Below are positions 24,661-32,759 of a DNA stretch of 64,000 nt, one piece after another. The position numbers and the translations under genes were made by a program. Below the pieces are notes generated by a model. The model was not told the DNA's origin. It saw only the letters and a list, made by a program, of their open reading frames with translations, and did not search any database. Positions within the stretch are counted from its first letter, which is position 1, and every line of letters begins with the position of its first letter. Location of the stretch: contig NZ_AVPK01000008.1 in assembly GCF_000768685.1 (NCBI RefSeq), forward strand, positions 92,776-156,775. The letters are read 5' to 3'. Source of the DNA: Knoellia subterranea KCTC 19937 (GTDB lineage Bacteria; Actinomycetota; Actinomycetes; Actinomycetales; Dermatophilaceae).

Positions 24661-26448
24661 GTGGCCATGCGCATGTCCTCGCTGTTCCTGCGAACCCTGC
24701 GCGACAACCCGGCGGACGCCGAGCTGCCCGGTCACCGGCTCCTCGTGCGCGCCGGCTACATCCGTCGCGCAGCCCCCGGCATCTACACGTGGCTGCCGCT
24801 CGGGCTCAAGGTGCTGCGCAAGGTCGAGGCGATCGTGCGTGAGGAGATGGACGCGATCGGCGCCCAGGAGCTGACGTTCCCCGCGCTGCTGCCGCGTGAG
24901 CCCTACGAGGCGAGCAACCGCTGGACCGAGTACGGCGACAACATCTTCCGCCTCAAGGACCGCAAGGACGCCGACTACCTGCTCGGGCCGACGCACGAGG
25001 AGATGTTCACCCTCGCGGTCAAGGACATGTACTCGTCCTACAAGGACCTGCCGCTCAGCCTCTACCAGATCCAGAACAAGTACCGCGACGAGGCGCGTCC
25101 GCGCGCCGGGCTCCTGCGCGGCCGCGAGTTCATCATGAAGGACTCGTACTCGTTCGACGTCTCCGACGAGGGTCTGGACGCGTCCTACCAGGCGCACCGC
25201 GAGGCCTACATCCGGATCTTCGACCGGCTCGGCTTCGAGTACGTCATCGTCTCCGCGATGTCCGGCGCGATGGGCGGCTCGGCGAGCGAGGAGTTCCTCG
25301 CCGTGAGCGAGATCGGCGAGGACACGTTCGTCCGCAACGACGCCGGGACGTATGCCGCGAACGTCGAGGCAGTCGTCGTGCCGACCGCTGACGCGGTCGA
25401 TGCGTCGGGTATGCCGGCCGCCCACGTCGAGGACACGCCTGACACTCCGACGATCGAGACGTTGGTGTCGGTGCTCAATGCCTCGCATCCGAGGTCGGAC
25501 GGGCGCGAGTGGACGGCCGCGGACACGCTGAAGAACGTCCTCGTCATGCTCGTCCACCCGGACGGCACCCGCGAGCCGCTCGCCATCGGCGTGCCCGGGG
25601 ACCGCGAGGTCGACGCCAAGCGACTCGAGGCTCAGGTCGGCCCGGCCGAGGTGGAGGCCTTCGAGGAGAAGGACTTTGCGCGCTACCCGATGCTCGCCAA
25701 GGGCTACATCGGCCCGGGCGTCCTCGGCGAGGAAAAGTCGTCGGGAATCCGCTACCTCCTCGACCCGCGCATCGGTGCGGGTTCGGCGTGGGTGACAGGT
25801 GCCGACGAGACGGGCAAGCACGTGCTCGACCTCGTCCACGGGCGCGACTTCACCGCCGACGGCACGATCCAGGCGGCCGAGGTGCGTGAGGGCGACGCGA
25901 GCCCGGACGGCAACGGTGTCCTGCACACGGCTCGCGGCATCGAGATGGGCCACATCTTCCAGCTCGGCCGCAAGTTCGCCGAGGCGCTCGACCTCAAGGT
26001 GCTCGACGAGAACGGCAAGCTCGTCACCGTCACGATGGGGTCCTACGGCATCGGTGTCTCGCGCGCCGTCGCCGCGATCGCCGAGGGGAACCTCGACGAC
26101 GCGGGCCTGATCTGGCCCCGCAACGTCACGCCGGCCGACGTCCACGTCGTTGCCACCGGCAAGAACCGTGAGCGCGACGGCGACGTCTTCGCCAAGGCCG
26201 ACGAGCTCACGGAGGCGTTCGAGGCCGCGGGTCTCGACGTGATCTATGACGACCGCGAGAAGGTCAGCCCCGGCGTGAAGTTCAAGGACTCCGAGCTCAT
26301 CGGCGTCCCCACGATCGTCGTCGTCGGCAAGTCCCTCGAGAACGGCATCGTCGAGATCAAGGACCGTCGCACTGGCGAGCGCCGAGAGGTGCCCGTCGAC
26401 TCGGTGCTGGACGAGGTGCTGGCCGAGGTCCGCGGAGCCACCGCGTGA
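24661..26448 (+). CDS. proS: Prolyl-tRNA synthetase, bacterial type with editing domain
   Basis: 595 aa. Class II motifs are clear: motif 1 around '[18 protein letters not shown]', motif 2 '[25 protein letters not shown]' (in parts) and motif 3 '[16 protein letters not shown]'. The long insert between motifs 2 and 3 (about residues 225-405) is the YbaK-like editing domain that removes Ala from tRNA-Pro. GTG 24661 is about 8 nt from ggaga; an ATG at 24667 is an alternative. A possible -10 TATCCT lies at 24618. The stop overlaps the HAD gene. Confidence 0.96.
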   Translation: MAMRMSSLFLRTLRDNPADAELPGHRLLVRAGYIRRAAPGIYTWLPLGLKVLRKVEAIVREEMDAIGAQELTFPALLPREPYEASNRWTEYGDNIFRLKDRKDADYLLGPTHEEMFTLAVKDMYSSYKDLPLSLYQIQNKYRDEARPRAGLLRGREFIMKDSYSFDVSDEGLDASYQAHREAYIRIFDRLGFEYVIVSAMSGAMGGSASEEFLAVSEIGEDTFVRNDAGTYAANVEAVVVPTADAVDASGMPAAHVEDTPDTPTIETLVSVLNASHPRSDGREWTAADTLKNVLVMLVHPDGTREPLAIGVPGDREVDAKRLEAQVGPAEVEAFEEKDFARYPMLAKGYIGPGVLGEEKSSGIRYLLDPRIGAGSAWVTGADETGKHVLDLVHGRDFTADGTIQAAEVREGDASPDGNGVLHTARGIEMGHIFQLGRKFAEALDLKVLDENGKLVTVTMGSYGIGVSRAVAAIAEGNLDDAGLIWPRNVTPADVHVVATGKNRERDGDVFAKADELTEAFEAAGLDVIYDDREKVSPGVKFKDSELIGVPTIVVVGKSLENGIVEIKDRRTGERREVPVDSVLDEVLAEVRGATA

Positions 26449-27230
26449 CGTCGGGCGTGAGCGGCGCCCGCCCGCTCGACGCAGTCATCTTCGACTGGGG
26501 CGGCACGCTCACGCCCTGGCACGACGTCGACCTGCCCGAGCAGTGGCGCGTCTTCGCCCGTGAGGTGCACGGCGTCCCCGTCGACTCGCCCGACGTCAGC
26601 GAGGCCGACCTCGAGCACGCCCAAGAGCTCGCCGACAAGATCCTCGCCGCCGAGGACGCCGCGTGGAAGCGCGGTCGCGAGGACCACTCCAGCGCGACGC
26701 TCGAGCAGGTCCTCGACGCGGCTGGGGTGGACGCCGAGAACGACCGGCACCACCTGGCGCTCGCGGCGTACCAGGGGTTCTGGGAGCCGCACACGTTCAC
26801 CGATCCGCAGGTGCGTCCGCTCTGGGAGGGGCTGCGCAAACGCGGTCTGCGTGTCGGCGTCCTGTCCAACACGATCTGGTCGCGGGAGTACCACCGCGAG
26901 ATCTTCGAGCGTGACGGCGTTCTCGACCTCATCGACGGTGACGTCTACTCGTCCGAGATCGACCATGTGAAGCCGCACCCTGAGGCGTTTCGGGCGGCCT
27001 GCGCCGCCGTGGGTGTGGAGCCGGCCGCCGCCGTCTATGTCGGCGACCGAATGTTCGAGGACGTCCACGGACCGCAGCAGATCGGGATGCGCGCCATCTG
27101 GATCCCGCACAGCGACATCCCGACCAACCAGCGCGTGGAGGTCACGGCCGTCCCCGACGCCCGCGCCCACGAGCTGATCGACATCCTCGACATCGTCGAC
27201 GGCTGGGGCGCAGCCGCCTCGCGCGACTGA
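26445..27230 (+). CDS. HAD-superfamily hydrolase
   Basis: 261 aa. HAD motifs: I '[12 protein letters not shown]' (nucleophile Asp; the second motif-I residue is Gly instead of the usual Asp acid/base), II 'VGVLSNT', III 'HVKPHPEAF' and IV '[12 protein letters not shown]'. The alpha-helical cap lies between I and II, so this is a C1-type phosphatase-like enzyme. Replacement of the acid/base Asp by Gly in 'DWGGT' is known in some dehalogenase-like HADs and may slow phosphate turnover. The GTG start overlaps the proS stop. Confidence 0.85.
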   Translation: MTSGVSGARPLDAVIFDWGGTLTPWHDVDLPEQWRVFAREVHGVPVDSPDVSEADLEHAQELADKILAAEDAAWKRGREDHSSATLEQVLDAAGVDAENDRHHLALAAYQGFWEPHTFTDPQVRPLWEGLRKRGLRVGVLSNTIWSREYHREIFERDGVLDLIDGDVYSSEIDHVKPHPEAFRAACAAVGVEPAAAVYVGDRMFEDVHGPQQIGMRAIWIPHSDIPTNQRVEVTAVPDARAHELIDILDIVDGWGAAASRD

Positions 27231-27243
27231 GTCTGCTGCGGCC

Positions 27244-28023
27244 GTGCCGGATCCCGACCTGACGACCTTCGCGCTCATGGCGCTGGCGGGTTTCGTCGCG
27301 GGTTGGGTCGATGCGGTCGTCGGTGGTGGCGGGCTCGTGCAGCTTCCGGCGCTGTTGCTCGGTTTCCCCGGCGCGACGCCGGCGCAGCTGCTCGCCACGA
27401 ACAAGTTCGGCTCGATCTGGGGCACGGTCACGAGCGCCGCCACGTACTGGCGGCGGGTCAAGCCCGACCTGCGTACCGCCCTGCCCATGGCCGGCGTGGC
27501 CTACATCGGCGCGATCGGTGGAGCGCTCATCGGGCTGCACATCCCGAAGCCGGCGTTCAACCCGATCATCCTCGTGATGCTCATCGGCGTCGGTGCCTAC
27601 ACGCTCTTCAAGCCCTCCCTCGGCACGTCGACGGCTCTCCGGTGGGACGGCACGCGGCACACAGTCGTCGCGATGCTTGTCGGGTTCGTCATCGGTGTCT
27701 ATGACGGCGCGCTCGGGCCGGGGACGGGCTCGTTCATGGTGTTCGCGCTCGTCGGACTCATGGGCTATGCGTTCCTCGAGGCCAGCGCCAAGGCCAAGAT
27801 CGCGAACTTCGCGACCAACCTGGGTGCGCTCACGGTCTTTGCGCCCGGGGGTCACGTCATGTGGAAGGTCGGCGCCGTCATGGCCGTCGCCAACCTGCTC
27901 GGTGGCTACGTCGGCGCTCGCACGGCCGTGTCGCTGGGGAGCAAGTTCGTGCGCATCGTCTTCATCTGCGTCGTCGTCGCCTTCACCATCCGGATCGGCG
28001 GGCAGGTCCTTGGCATCTGGTGA
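27244..28023 (+). CDS. TSUP (TauE/SafE) family membrane permease
   Basis: 259 aa, about eight TM helices. The two family repeats are visible: 'FVAGWVDAVVGGGGLVQLPALL' near the N-terminus and 'GFVIGVYDGALGPGTGSFMVFALV' in the middle. TSUP proteins move small anions such as sulfite, sulfoacetate or sulfolactate across the cytoplasmic membrane. It lies 13 bp after the HAD gene and just upstream of the P-loop kinase and cobK, but a link to cobalamin is not shown. Confidence 0.85.
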   Translation: MPDPDLTTFALMALAGFVAGWVDAVVGGGGLVQLPALLLGFPGATPAQLLATNKFGSIWGTVTSAATYWRRVKPDLRTALPMAGVAYIGAIGGALIGLHIPKPAFNPIILVMLIGVGAYTLFKPSLGTSTALRWDGTRHTVVAMLVGFVIGVYDGALGPGTGSFMVFALVGLMGYAFLEASAKAKIANFATNLGALTVFAPGGHVMWKVGAVMAVANLLGGYVGARTAVSLGSKFVRIVFICVVVAFTIRIGGQVLGIW

Positions 28024-28045
28024 ATCCCGCTCTGTCGAGGACCTG

Positions 28046-28696
28046 TTGGGGCGGTTGGAGTCCCTCGTCGCTCGGGTTGCTCCGCGTCGGGCCGTCCTCG
28101 GGATCGCCGGGCCACCGGGAGCCGGCAAGACGACCCTGGTGAGCCGACTGCTCACCGCCGTGACGGCATACGAGGGTCTCTCTGGACGGGTCGCGCACGT
28201 GCCGATGGACGGCTTCCACCTCACGAACGCGGAGCTCGACGCGTTGGGGCGACGTGACCGCAAGGGCGCGCCGGACACGTTCGATGCCATCGCGTATGCC
28301 GGTGTGCTGGCTTCCACTCGCGCGGTGCCTCGCGCGGTGGTCGCGGCACCGACGTTCGATCACGGGCTGGGTGAGCCGGTGGCGGCTGGTGCGGTGGTGC
28401 CGGTGGATGCGGATCTCGTGGTGACGGAGGGGAACTACCTGTTGCTGGGCTCGGGGGACTGGGCCGCCGTGCCGCCGCTGCTCGACGAGGTGTGGTGGTG
28501 TGCCCTGGACGGGGAGGTTCGCGTGTCGCGCCTCGTGGCGCGGCACGTGGAGACCGGGCGTGGCCTTGAGGACGCGACCGAGTGGGTGCTGCGGTCCGAT
28601 GAGGCGAACGCGCAGGCTGTGGTCGATGCTGCCGGAGAGGCCCGGGCCGACGTGGTGTTCGTCGATGGATCCGTTGTGCGAGAGGGACGTTCGTGA
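28046..28696 (+). CDS. P-loop kinase of the uridine kinase/phosphoribulokinase (FrcK/YggC) type
   Basis: About 216 aa. Walker A 'GIAGPPGAGKTTL' and the substrate-binding 'HVPMDGFHLTNAELDALGRRDRKGAPDTF' (in parts) place it with the PRK/uridine kinase-like kinases, which phosphorylate small hydroxyl compounds. The start is uncertain: there is no good ATG or GTG, and TTG at 28046 (gagg 5 nt upstream) is chosen over TTG 28010 or 28055. The stop overlaps the cobK start (GTGA), so both are made together. This makes it a candidate for an unassigned kinase step of cobalamin assembly (see findings). Confidence 0.7.
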   Translation: MGRLESLVARVAPRRAVLGIAGPPGAGKTTLVSRLLTAVTAYEGLSGRVAHVPMDGFHLTNAELDALGRRDRKGAPDTFDAIAYAGVLASTRAVPRAVVAAPTFDHGLGEPVAAGAVVPVDADLVVTEGNYLLLGSGDWAAVPPLLDEVWWCALDGEVRVSRLVARHVETGRGLEDATEWVLRSDEANAQAVVDAAGEARADVVFVDGSVVREGRS

Positions 28697-29463
28697 CTCG
28701 GGTGCTGTTGTTGGGGGGTACGGCGGAGGCTCGGGCACTGGCTGCGGCGTTGGTCGATGCCGGGGTGGAGGTCGTGTCGTCGCTGGCCGGGCGGGTGTCC
28801 CGCCCGCGACTGCCCGTGGGGGAGGTGCGAGTCGGCGGGTTCGGTGGGGTCGAGGGTCTGGCGGGTGAGATCGCCCGTGGTGGCTTCACGCATCTCGTCG
28901 ATGCGACGCATCCGTTCGCGGTTGGGATGACGGCCAACGCGGGGGCCGCGGCGCGTTTCGCTGGCGTGCCGTGTCTGCGGCTGGCCCGGCCGGGGTGGGC
29001 CGGGCATCCGGACGCGGGTTCGTGGCACTGGGTGTCGGACTATGAAGCTGCGCGTGCCGTGGCGGAGTCGTTGAGGGCTCGGCGGCCGTTCGTCACAACA
29101 GGTCGGCAGACGTTGCAGCACTATGCGAGCTGGGCTGACCGGGACGCCGTGGTGCGGGTCGTGGAACCTCTGGACGCGGACGCACCCGCCCGGTGGACCG
29201 TGGTGTTGGACCGCGGACCCTACGACGTGGCCGGCGAGACGGCGCTGATGCACGAGCACGCGCTGGATGTCATGCTCACGAAGGACTCGGGCGGTGATTA
29301 CACCGCGGCCAAGCTGACCGCAGCACGCGAGCTGGGTGTGCCGGTCGTCGTCGTGAAGCGCCCTGAGGTGCCCGTCGGTCTGGACGAGGTCGCCTCAGTG
29401 CCCGACGTCCTCACCTGGCTGAATGGCGGGAGCGGGTCAGGAGTCGGGCGGTGGCGAGGGTGA
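28693..29463 (+). CDS. cobK: Precorrin-6A reductase
   Basis: 256 aa. CobK/CbiJ family: N-terminal Rossmann-like 'VLLLGGTAEARALAAAL', then 'THLVDATHPFAVGMTANA' and 'RPFVTTGRQTLQHYA', and the C-terminal 'MLTKDSGGDYTAAKLTAARELGVPVVVVKRP' (in parts), which binds NADPH and substrate. It reduces precorrin-6A to precorrin-6B (dihydro-precorrin-6A) with NADPH. GTG start within the kinase stop. The 3' end overlaps the convergent cobD gene by 53 bp, so the two mRNAs are complementary there. Confidence 0.93.
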   Translation: MTRVLLLGGTAEARALAAALVDAGVEVVSSLAGRVSRPRLPVGEVRVGGFGGVEGLAGEIARGGFTHLVDATHPFAVGMTANAGAAARFAGVPCLRLARPGWAGHPDAGSWHWVSDYEAARAVAESLRARRPFVTTGRQTLQHYASWADRDAVVRVVEPLDADAPARWTVVLDRGPYDVAGETALMHEHALDVMLTKDSGGDYTAAKLTAARELGVPVVVVKRPEVPVGLDEVASVPDVLTWLNGGSGSGVGRWRG

Positions 29464-30430
29464 CGAGGGCTGCCACCGAGAGGCGGCGTAGGTGCTTCGT
29501 GGTGCGGGCGATGTCGTTCACGGTCACGGGTGGGCCGTCGCCAAGGTGCCCGCGGTCCTCGTCGACGCCGTCGTAGTGGTTCGTGCCGCCGAGTCGGACC
29601 CCCAGGGCTGCCGCCCATGAAGCTTCAACCGGCCCCGCGTTGGGGCTGGGGTGGGCGGGGGCATCGCGTCGCACGGTGTCGATGACCGCGCTGGCACGGT
29701 GGCGGTCCGTTTGCCCAGCGAGGGCGGCGTTGAGCGCCACCGTGAGACGTGCGGGGATCCAGTTGGCCACGTCATCGAGCCGGGCCGCGGCCCAGCCGAA
29801 CTCGCGGTAGCGCTCGTTGCGGTGGCCCCACATCGCGTCGAGGGTGTTGATCGCGCGGTAGCCGACGAGGCCCGGCACGCCCGCCACGGCTCCCCAGAAC
29901 AGTGGCGCCACCACGGCGTCCGCGGAGTTCTCCGCGAGACTCTCGACACAGGCGCGCGCGATCTCGTCCGCGTCGAGGGCGCTCGGGTCACGGCCCACGA
30001 GGTTGCGGATGCGCTGGCGTGCACCAGCTACGTCGTCGGCGGTGAGCAGGTCGTCGATGGCTTCACCCTCGCGTTCGAGGGAGCGTCCACCGACCACGGC
30101 CCACGTGGCTGCGGCCGTCACCGCCACTCGGGCAGCGGTGGGGAATCGACGCTCGAGGAGACCGAGACCTGCGGCTGAAGCGACGAGCATTCCGACACCC
30201 ACGGCGCCCCGGGTGCGGCTGGGCGCGTGGATCCGCTGCTCCAGAGCCGCGGCGAGCTGACCGAAACCGGCCACGGGATGGCCCCGTCGCGGGTCGCCGA
30301 ACGCCCGGTCGGCCAGGAAGCCCAGCACGAGCCCGGCCGCGACCGGATCGAGTCGTCTCGAGGAGCCTGACAGGCGCCGTGAGACTGCAGTTTGCGTCGT
30401 GCTCTGGGACATCAGGGCAGGAGCCATCAC
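29411..30430 (-). CDS. cobD: Adenosylcobinamide-phosphate synthase (CobD/CbiB)
   Basis: 339 aa membrane protein. It joins adenosylcobyric acid with (R)-1-amino-2-propanol phosphate. The family core 'AGLVLGFLADRAFGDPRRGHPVAGFGQ', 'ACVESLAENSADAVVAPLFWG' and 'ASWAAALGVRLGG' (all in parts) is present, with several TM helices between. Last gene of the chlID operon; ATG overlaps the cobU stop (ATGA). An ATG six residues downstream is an alternative start. The aminopropanol phosphate would come from the CobC half of the CobB-CobC fusion in the same operon. Confidence 0.92.
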   Translation of the reverse strand: MMAPALMSQSTTQTAVSRRLSGSSRRLDPVAAGLVLGFLADRAFGDPRRGHPVAGFGQLAAALEQRIHAPSRTRGAVGVGMLVASAAGLGLLERRFPTAARVAVTAAATWAVVGGRSLEREGEAIDDLLTADDVAGARQRIRNLVGRDPSALDADEIARACVESLAENSADAVVAPLFWGAVAGVPGLVGYRAINTLDAMWGHRNERYREFGWAAARLDDVANWIPARLTVALNAALAGQTDRHRASAVIDTVRRDAPAHPSPNAGPVEASWAAALGVRLGGTNHYDGVDEDRGHLGDGPPVTVNDIARTTKHLRRLSVAALVTLATARLLTRSRHSAR

Positions 30431-30966
30431 GGCTGACTCAGGGGGAGGACGTGGCCGGCAACGACGAGGAGGACGCGGTCACTGGCCCGTGCGATGTCCT
30501 GGTTGAGCCGTCCGAGTTCGTCGGCGAAGATCCGCCCCGAGCGGTGCTCCGGGACGACGCCCCACCCGACCTCGTTCGTCACGGCCACGACGTCGTGGGG
30601 GCAACGAGCCCATGCCTCAACCACGGCGGAGGTGCGCTGGTGCAGGGCCTCCTGCCACGACTCCCGCGGGGCTTCCCACACGTCGAGCTCGTCGAGGGCG
30701 CTCGTGAGCCACGTACCGAGGCAGTCAATGAGGGCTGGCCCGGTCAGGGCTTCGAGGGCGTCGGCGAGGTCGCGGGTCTCCACCGTCGACCAAGACGTCG
30801 GGCGACGATCCCGGTGTGCGGCAATGCGGTTCGCCCAGTCCGGGTCGTCAATGGACGGTCCTGTCGCGACGTAGGTCGCTGATCCGTGCGGCGCCATCTC
30901 GGCCAAGAGTTTCTCGGCCACCATGGACTTCCCGGAGCGGACCCCGCCGGTCACGAGTGTCCGCAC
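30427..30966 (-). CDS. cobU: Adenosylcobinamide kinase / guanylyltransferase
   Basis: About 179 aa. CobU/CobP: P-loop 'LVTGGVRSGKS' at the N-terminus, the guanylylated His expected near 'AAHRDRRPTSW', and 'VVAVTNEVGWGVVPEHRSGRIFADELG' at the C-terminus (in parts). It phosphorylates adenosylcobinamide and adds GMP to give AdoCbi-GDP. The GTG at 30966 is 7 nt from gggagg; GTGs at 30972 and 30975 are also in frame, 30972 forming a GTGA overlap with cobS. Confidence 0.92.
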   Translation of the reverse strand: MRTLVTGGVRSGKSMVAEKLLAEMAPHGSATYVATGPSIDDPDWANRIAAHRDRRPTSWSTVETRDLADALEALTGPALIDCLGTWLTSALDELDVWEAPRESWQEALHQRTSAVVEAWARCPHDVVAVTNEVGWGVVPEHRSGRIFADELGRLNQDIARASDRVLLVVAGHVLPLSQP

Positions 30967-30968
30967 GG

Positions 30969-31736
30969 TCACCACCTCCCTGACGCGAGGACGACGAGCA
31001 GGACGGTGAAGGCCACTTCGGTCGACGCCCCCATGACGTCACCCGTGACGCCACCGAAGACGCGACGGCAGGTTCGCAGGAGCAGCCCCACGGCCACGCC
31101 TGCCAGCACGACTACGACAGCCCCGCTCCAAGGAGACAGCCCCGATGCGGCGGCGACCAAAGTCAGTAGTGCCGCGACGACGACACCCCCGAGACCAGCC
31201 ACCCAGATCGGGACGGAACCAGCGACGACGGCGCCGAGGCCGCTGGGGCGGGCGGACGGCATACCGGATCGGCAGGTGAGCAGGAGGGCTGCGCGCGAGG
31301 CGACCACGACGGCTGCGGTGAGCAACCAGCCCCACGGGCGAGCCACGACCGCCGACAGTGCGGCGACCTGGACGAGGAGGATGAGCACGACGGCAGCCAC
31401 ACCCATCGGGCCGACGTCACTGCGACGCATGATCTCGAGGGCCCGTTCGCGGGTCCACCCGCCACCGATCCCGTCGACCGTGTCGGCGAGCCCGTCGAGG
31501 TGCATCGCACGGGTTCCACCAGCAAGCACCGCGACCGTGAGAGCCGCGACGACGAGCGGCGGCAACACAGCCAGGTCACCGAGCGCGACGACGACCGCGG
31601 CCGCCATCGCCACCGGCAACGCCGCCACGGGGGAAAGCGACATGGCCCAGCGCGCGTGCCCGGGAGTGGGGTCGGCGATCTGGCCAACCGGTACGACGGT
31701 CAGCGTCCCCACTGCCAGGCGCAGCCCAGAAGCCAT
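30969..31736 (-). CDS. cobS: Adenosylcobinamide-GDP ribazoletransferase (cobalamin synthase)
   Basis: 255-aa polytopic membrane enzyme with about seven helices. The CobS/CobV hallmark 'HLDGLADTVDGIGGG' (acidic, Mg-binding) is intact, followed by 'RSDVGPMGVAAVVL' and the C-terminal 'RVFGGVTGDVMGASTE'. It condenses AdoCbi-GDP with alpha-ribazole (phosphate) to form cobalamin. ATG 31736 is preferred; a TTG at 31745 would add three residues. Co-transcribed with cobA upstream and cobU downstream. Confidence 0.92.
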   Translation of the reverse strand: MASGLRLAVGTLTVVPVGQIADPTPGHARWAMSLSPVAALPVAMAAAVVVALGDLAVLPPLVVAALTVAVLAGGTRAMHLDGLADTVDGIGGGWTRERALEIMRRSDVGPMGVAAVVLILLVQVAALSAVVARPWGWLLTAAVVVASRAALLLTCRSGMPSARPSGLGAVVAGSVPIWVAGLGGVVVAALLTLVAAASGLSPWSGAVVVVLAGVAVGLLLRTCRRVFGGVTGDVMGASTEVAFTVLLVVLASGRW

Positions 31737-31751
31737 GTCGGACAATGGAAC

Positions 31752-32759
31752 TCAGTCCTCGAGCGCTGCGACGACCGGACCGATGACGGTGATGGCCGGC
31801 GCGGTGATGTCCTGCTCGGCAGCGGCGTCGGCGATCTGAGACAAAGAGGCCCGTGCCATCCGCTGGCTCGGCATCGCGCCGTCGGCGATGGACGCAGCGG
31901 GCGTGTCTGGATCGAGGCCGTGCTCGATGAGGACATCGGCGATCTCGGCGATCGCGGCCACGCCCATGAGCACGACGATCGTCAGGCCGCTCTGCGCCAG
32001 CGCCGCCCAGTTGGCGTCGTTGCGCTCATCCCGGGGGCCGACGTGGCCGGACACGACGACGAAGCCCTGCGTGAGCCCGCGGTGGGTGAGGGGGATGCCG
32101 GCGAGCGCGGGTACGGCCACCGCGGACGTCACTCCCGGAATGACCTCGACGGGTATGCCGTGTGCCCGGCACGCCAGCCACTCCTCGCCTCCGCGGCCGA
32201 AGACGTAGTTGTCGCCGCCCTTGAGGCGGACGACGTACTTGCCGGCGAGGGCGTGCTCGACGAGGAGGTCGTTGATCGCCTCCTGTGGCGTGAAGGCACC
32301 CCGCGGGATCTTGCCCACGTGGATGACCTCGGCGTCGGGTCGTGCCTGCGAGAGTGCGGACAGGGGAGCGAGCCGGTCGCAGACGAGGACGTCCGCGTGT
32401 TGGATCGCGCGCAGGCCCGCGACAGTGAGGAGGTCGACGGAGCCTGGGCCGCCGCCGACGAGGCTGACCCGGCCCTGGGGCGTGTCGGCTGTGGCTGCTG
32501 TGTTGTCGGGGGAGGTCGTCATGGGGTCGCGCAGGACGACGTCGAAGTCGGTGATGTGGACCTCGTCGATGACCGTGGCGAGCTGCCGTCCCTCGAGGTC
32601 CGCCATGACAGCACGGGTCTCGGGGGTCGTGGACCCCATGGGAGTGATCGTGACGTGGGCGCCCTGGTCGGTGAGGGCATGCACGGTCTCGGCGACGCGG
32701 GGTCCCGGCCACGTGATCAGGACGCGCGCACCGTGCGGCACGGGAAGGGTGAGGCTCAT
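31752..32759 (-). CDS. cobA: Uroporphyrinogen-III C-methyltransferase with degenerate N-terminal domain
   Basis: 335 aa. Residues about 95-335 form a full SUMT domain: 'VSLVGGGPGSVDLLTVAGLRAI', 'VVRLKGGDNYVFGRGGEEW' and 'VIPGVTSAVAVPALAGIPLTHRG' (in parts). It makes precorrin-2 from uroporphyrinogen III using two SAM, the branch point to cobalamin and siroheme. The first 95 residues ('GARVLITWPGPRVAETVHALTDQG') sit where CysG has precorrin-2 dehydrogenase but lack the G-x-G-x2-G NAD loop, so oxidation to sirohydrochlorin is not expected. The ATG overlaps the cobBC stop. Confidence 0.9.
   Translation of the reverse strand: MSLTLPVPHGARVLITWPGPRVAETVHALTDQGAHVTITPMGSTTPETRAVMADLEGRQLATVIDEVHITDFDVVLRDPMTTSPDNTAATADTPQGRVSLVGGGPGSVDLLTVAGLRAIQHADVLVCDRLAPLSALSQARPDAEVIHVGKIPRGAFTPQEAINDLLVEHALAGKYVVRLKGGDNYVFGRGGEEWLACRAHGIPVEVIPGVTSAVAVPALAGIPLTHRGLTQGFVVVSGHVGPRDERNDANWAALAQSGLTIVVLMGVAAIAEIADVLIEHGLDPDTPAASIADGAMPSQRMARASLSQIADAAAEQDITAPAITVIGPVVAALED

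Noticed and set aside
23218..26145. A 975-codon minus-strand open frame opposite MFS, YkuD-like and proS genes
   Set aside because: No family motif, runs antisense through three well-supported genes, and its composition is that of a mirror frame.
31700..32759. CobA as a full CysG-type siroheme synthase
   Set aside because: The N-terminal domain lacks the NAD-binding glycine motif, so only the methyltransferase function is supported.
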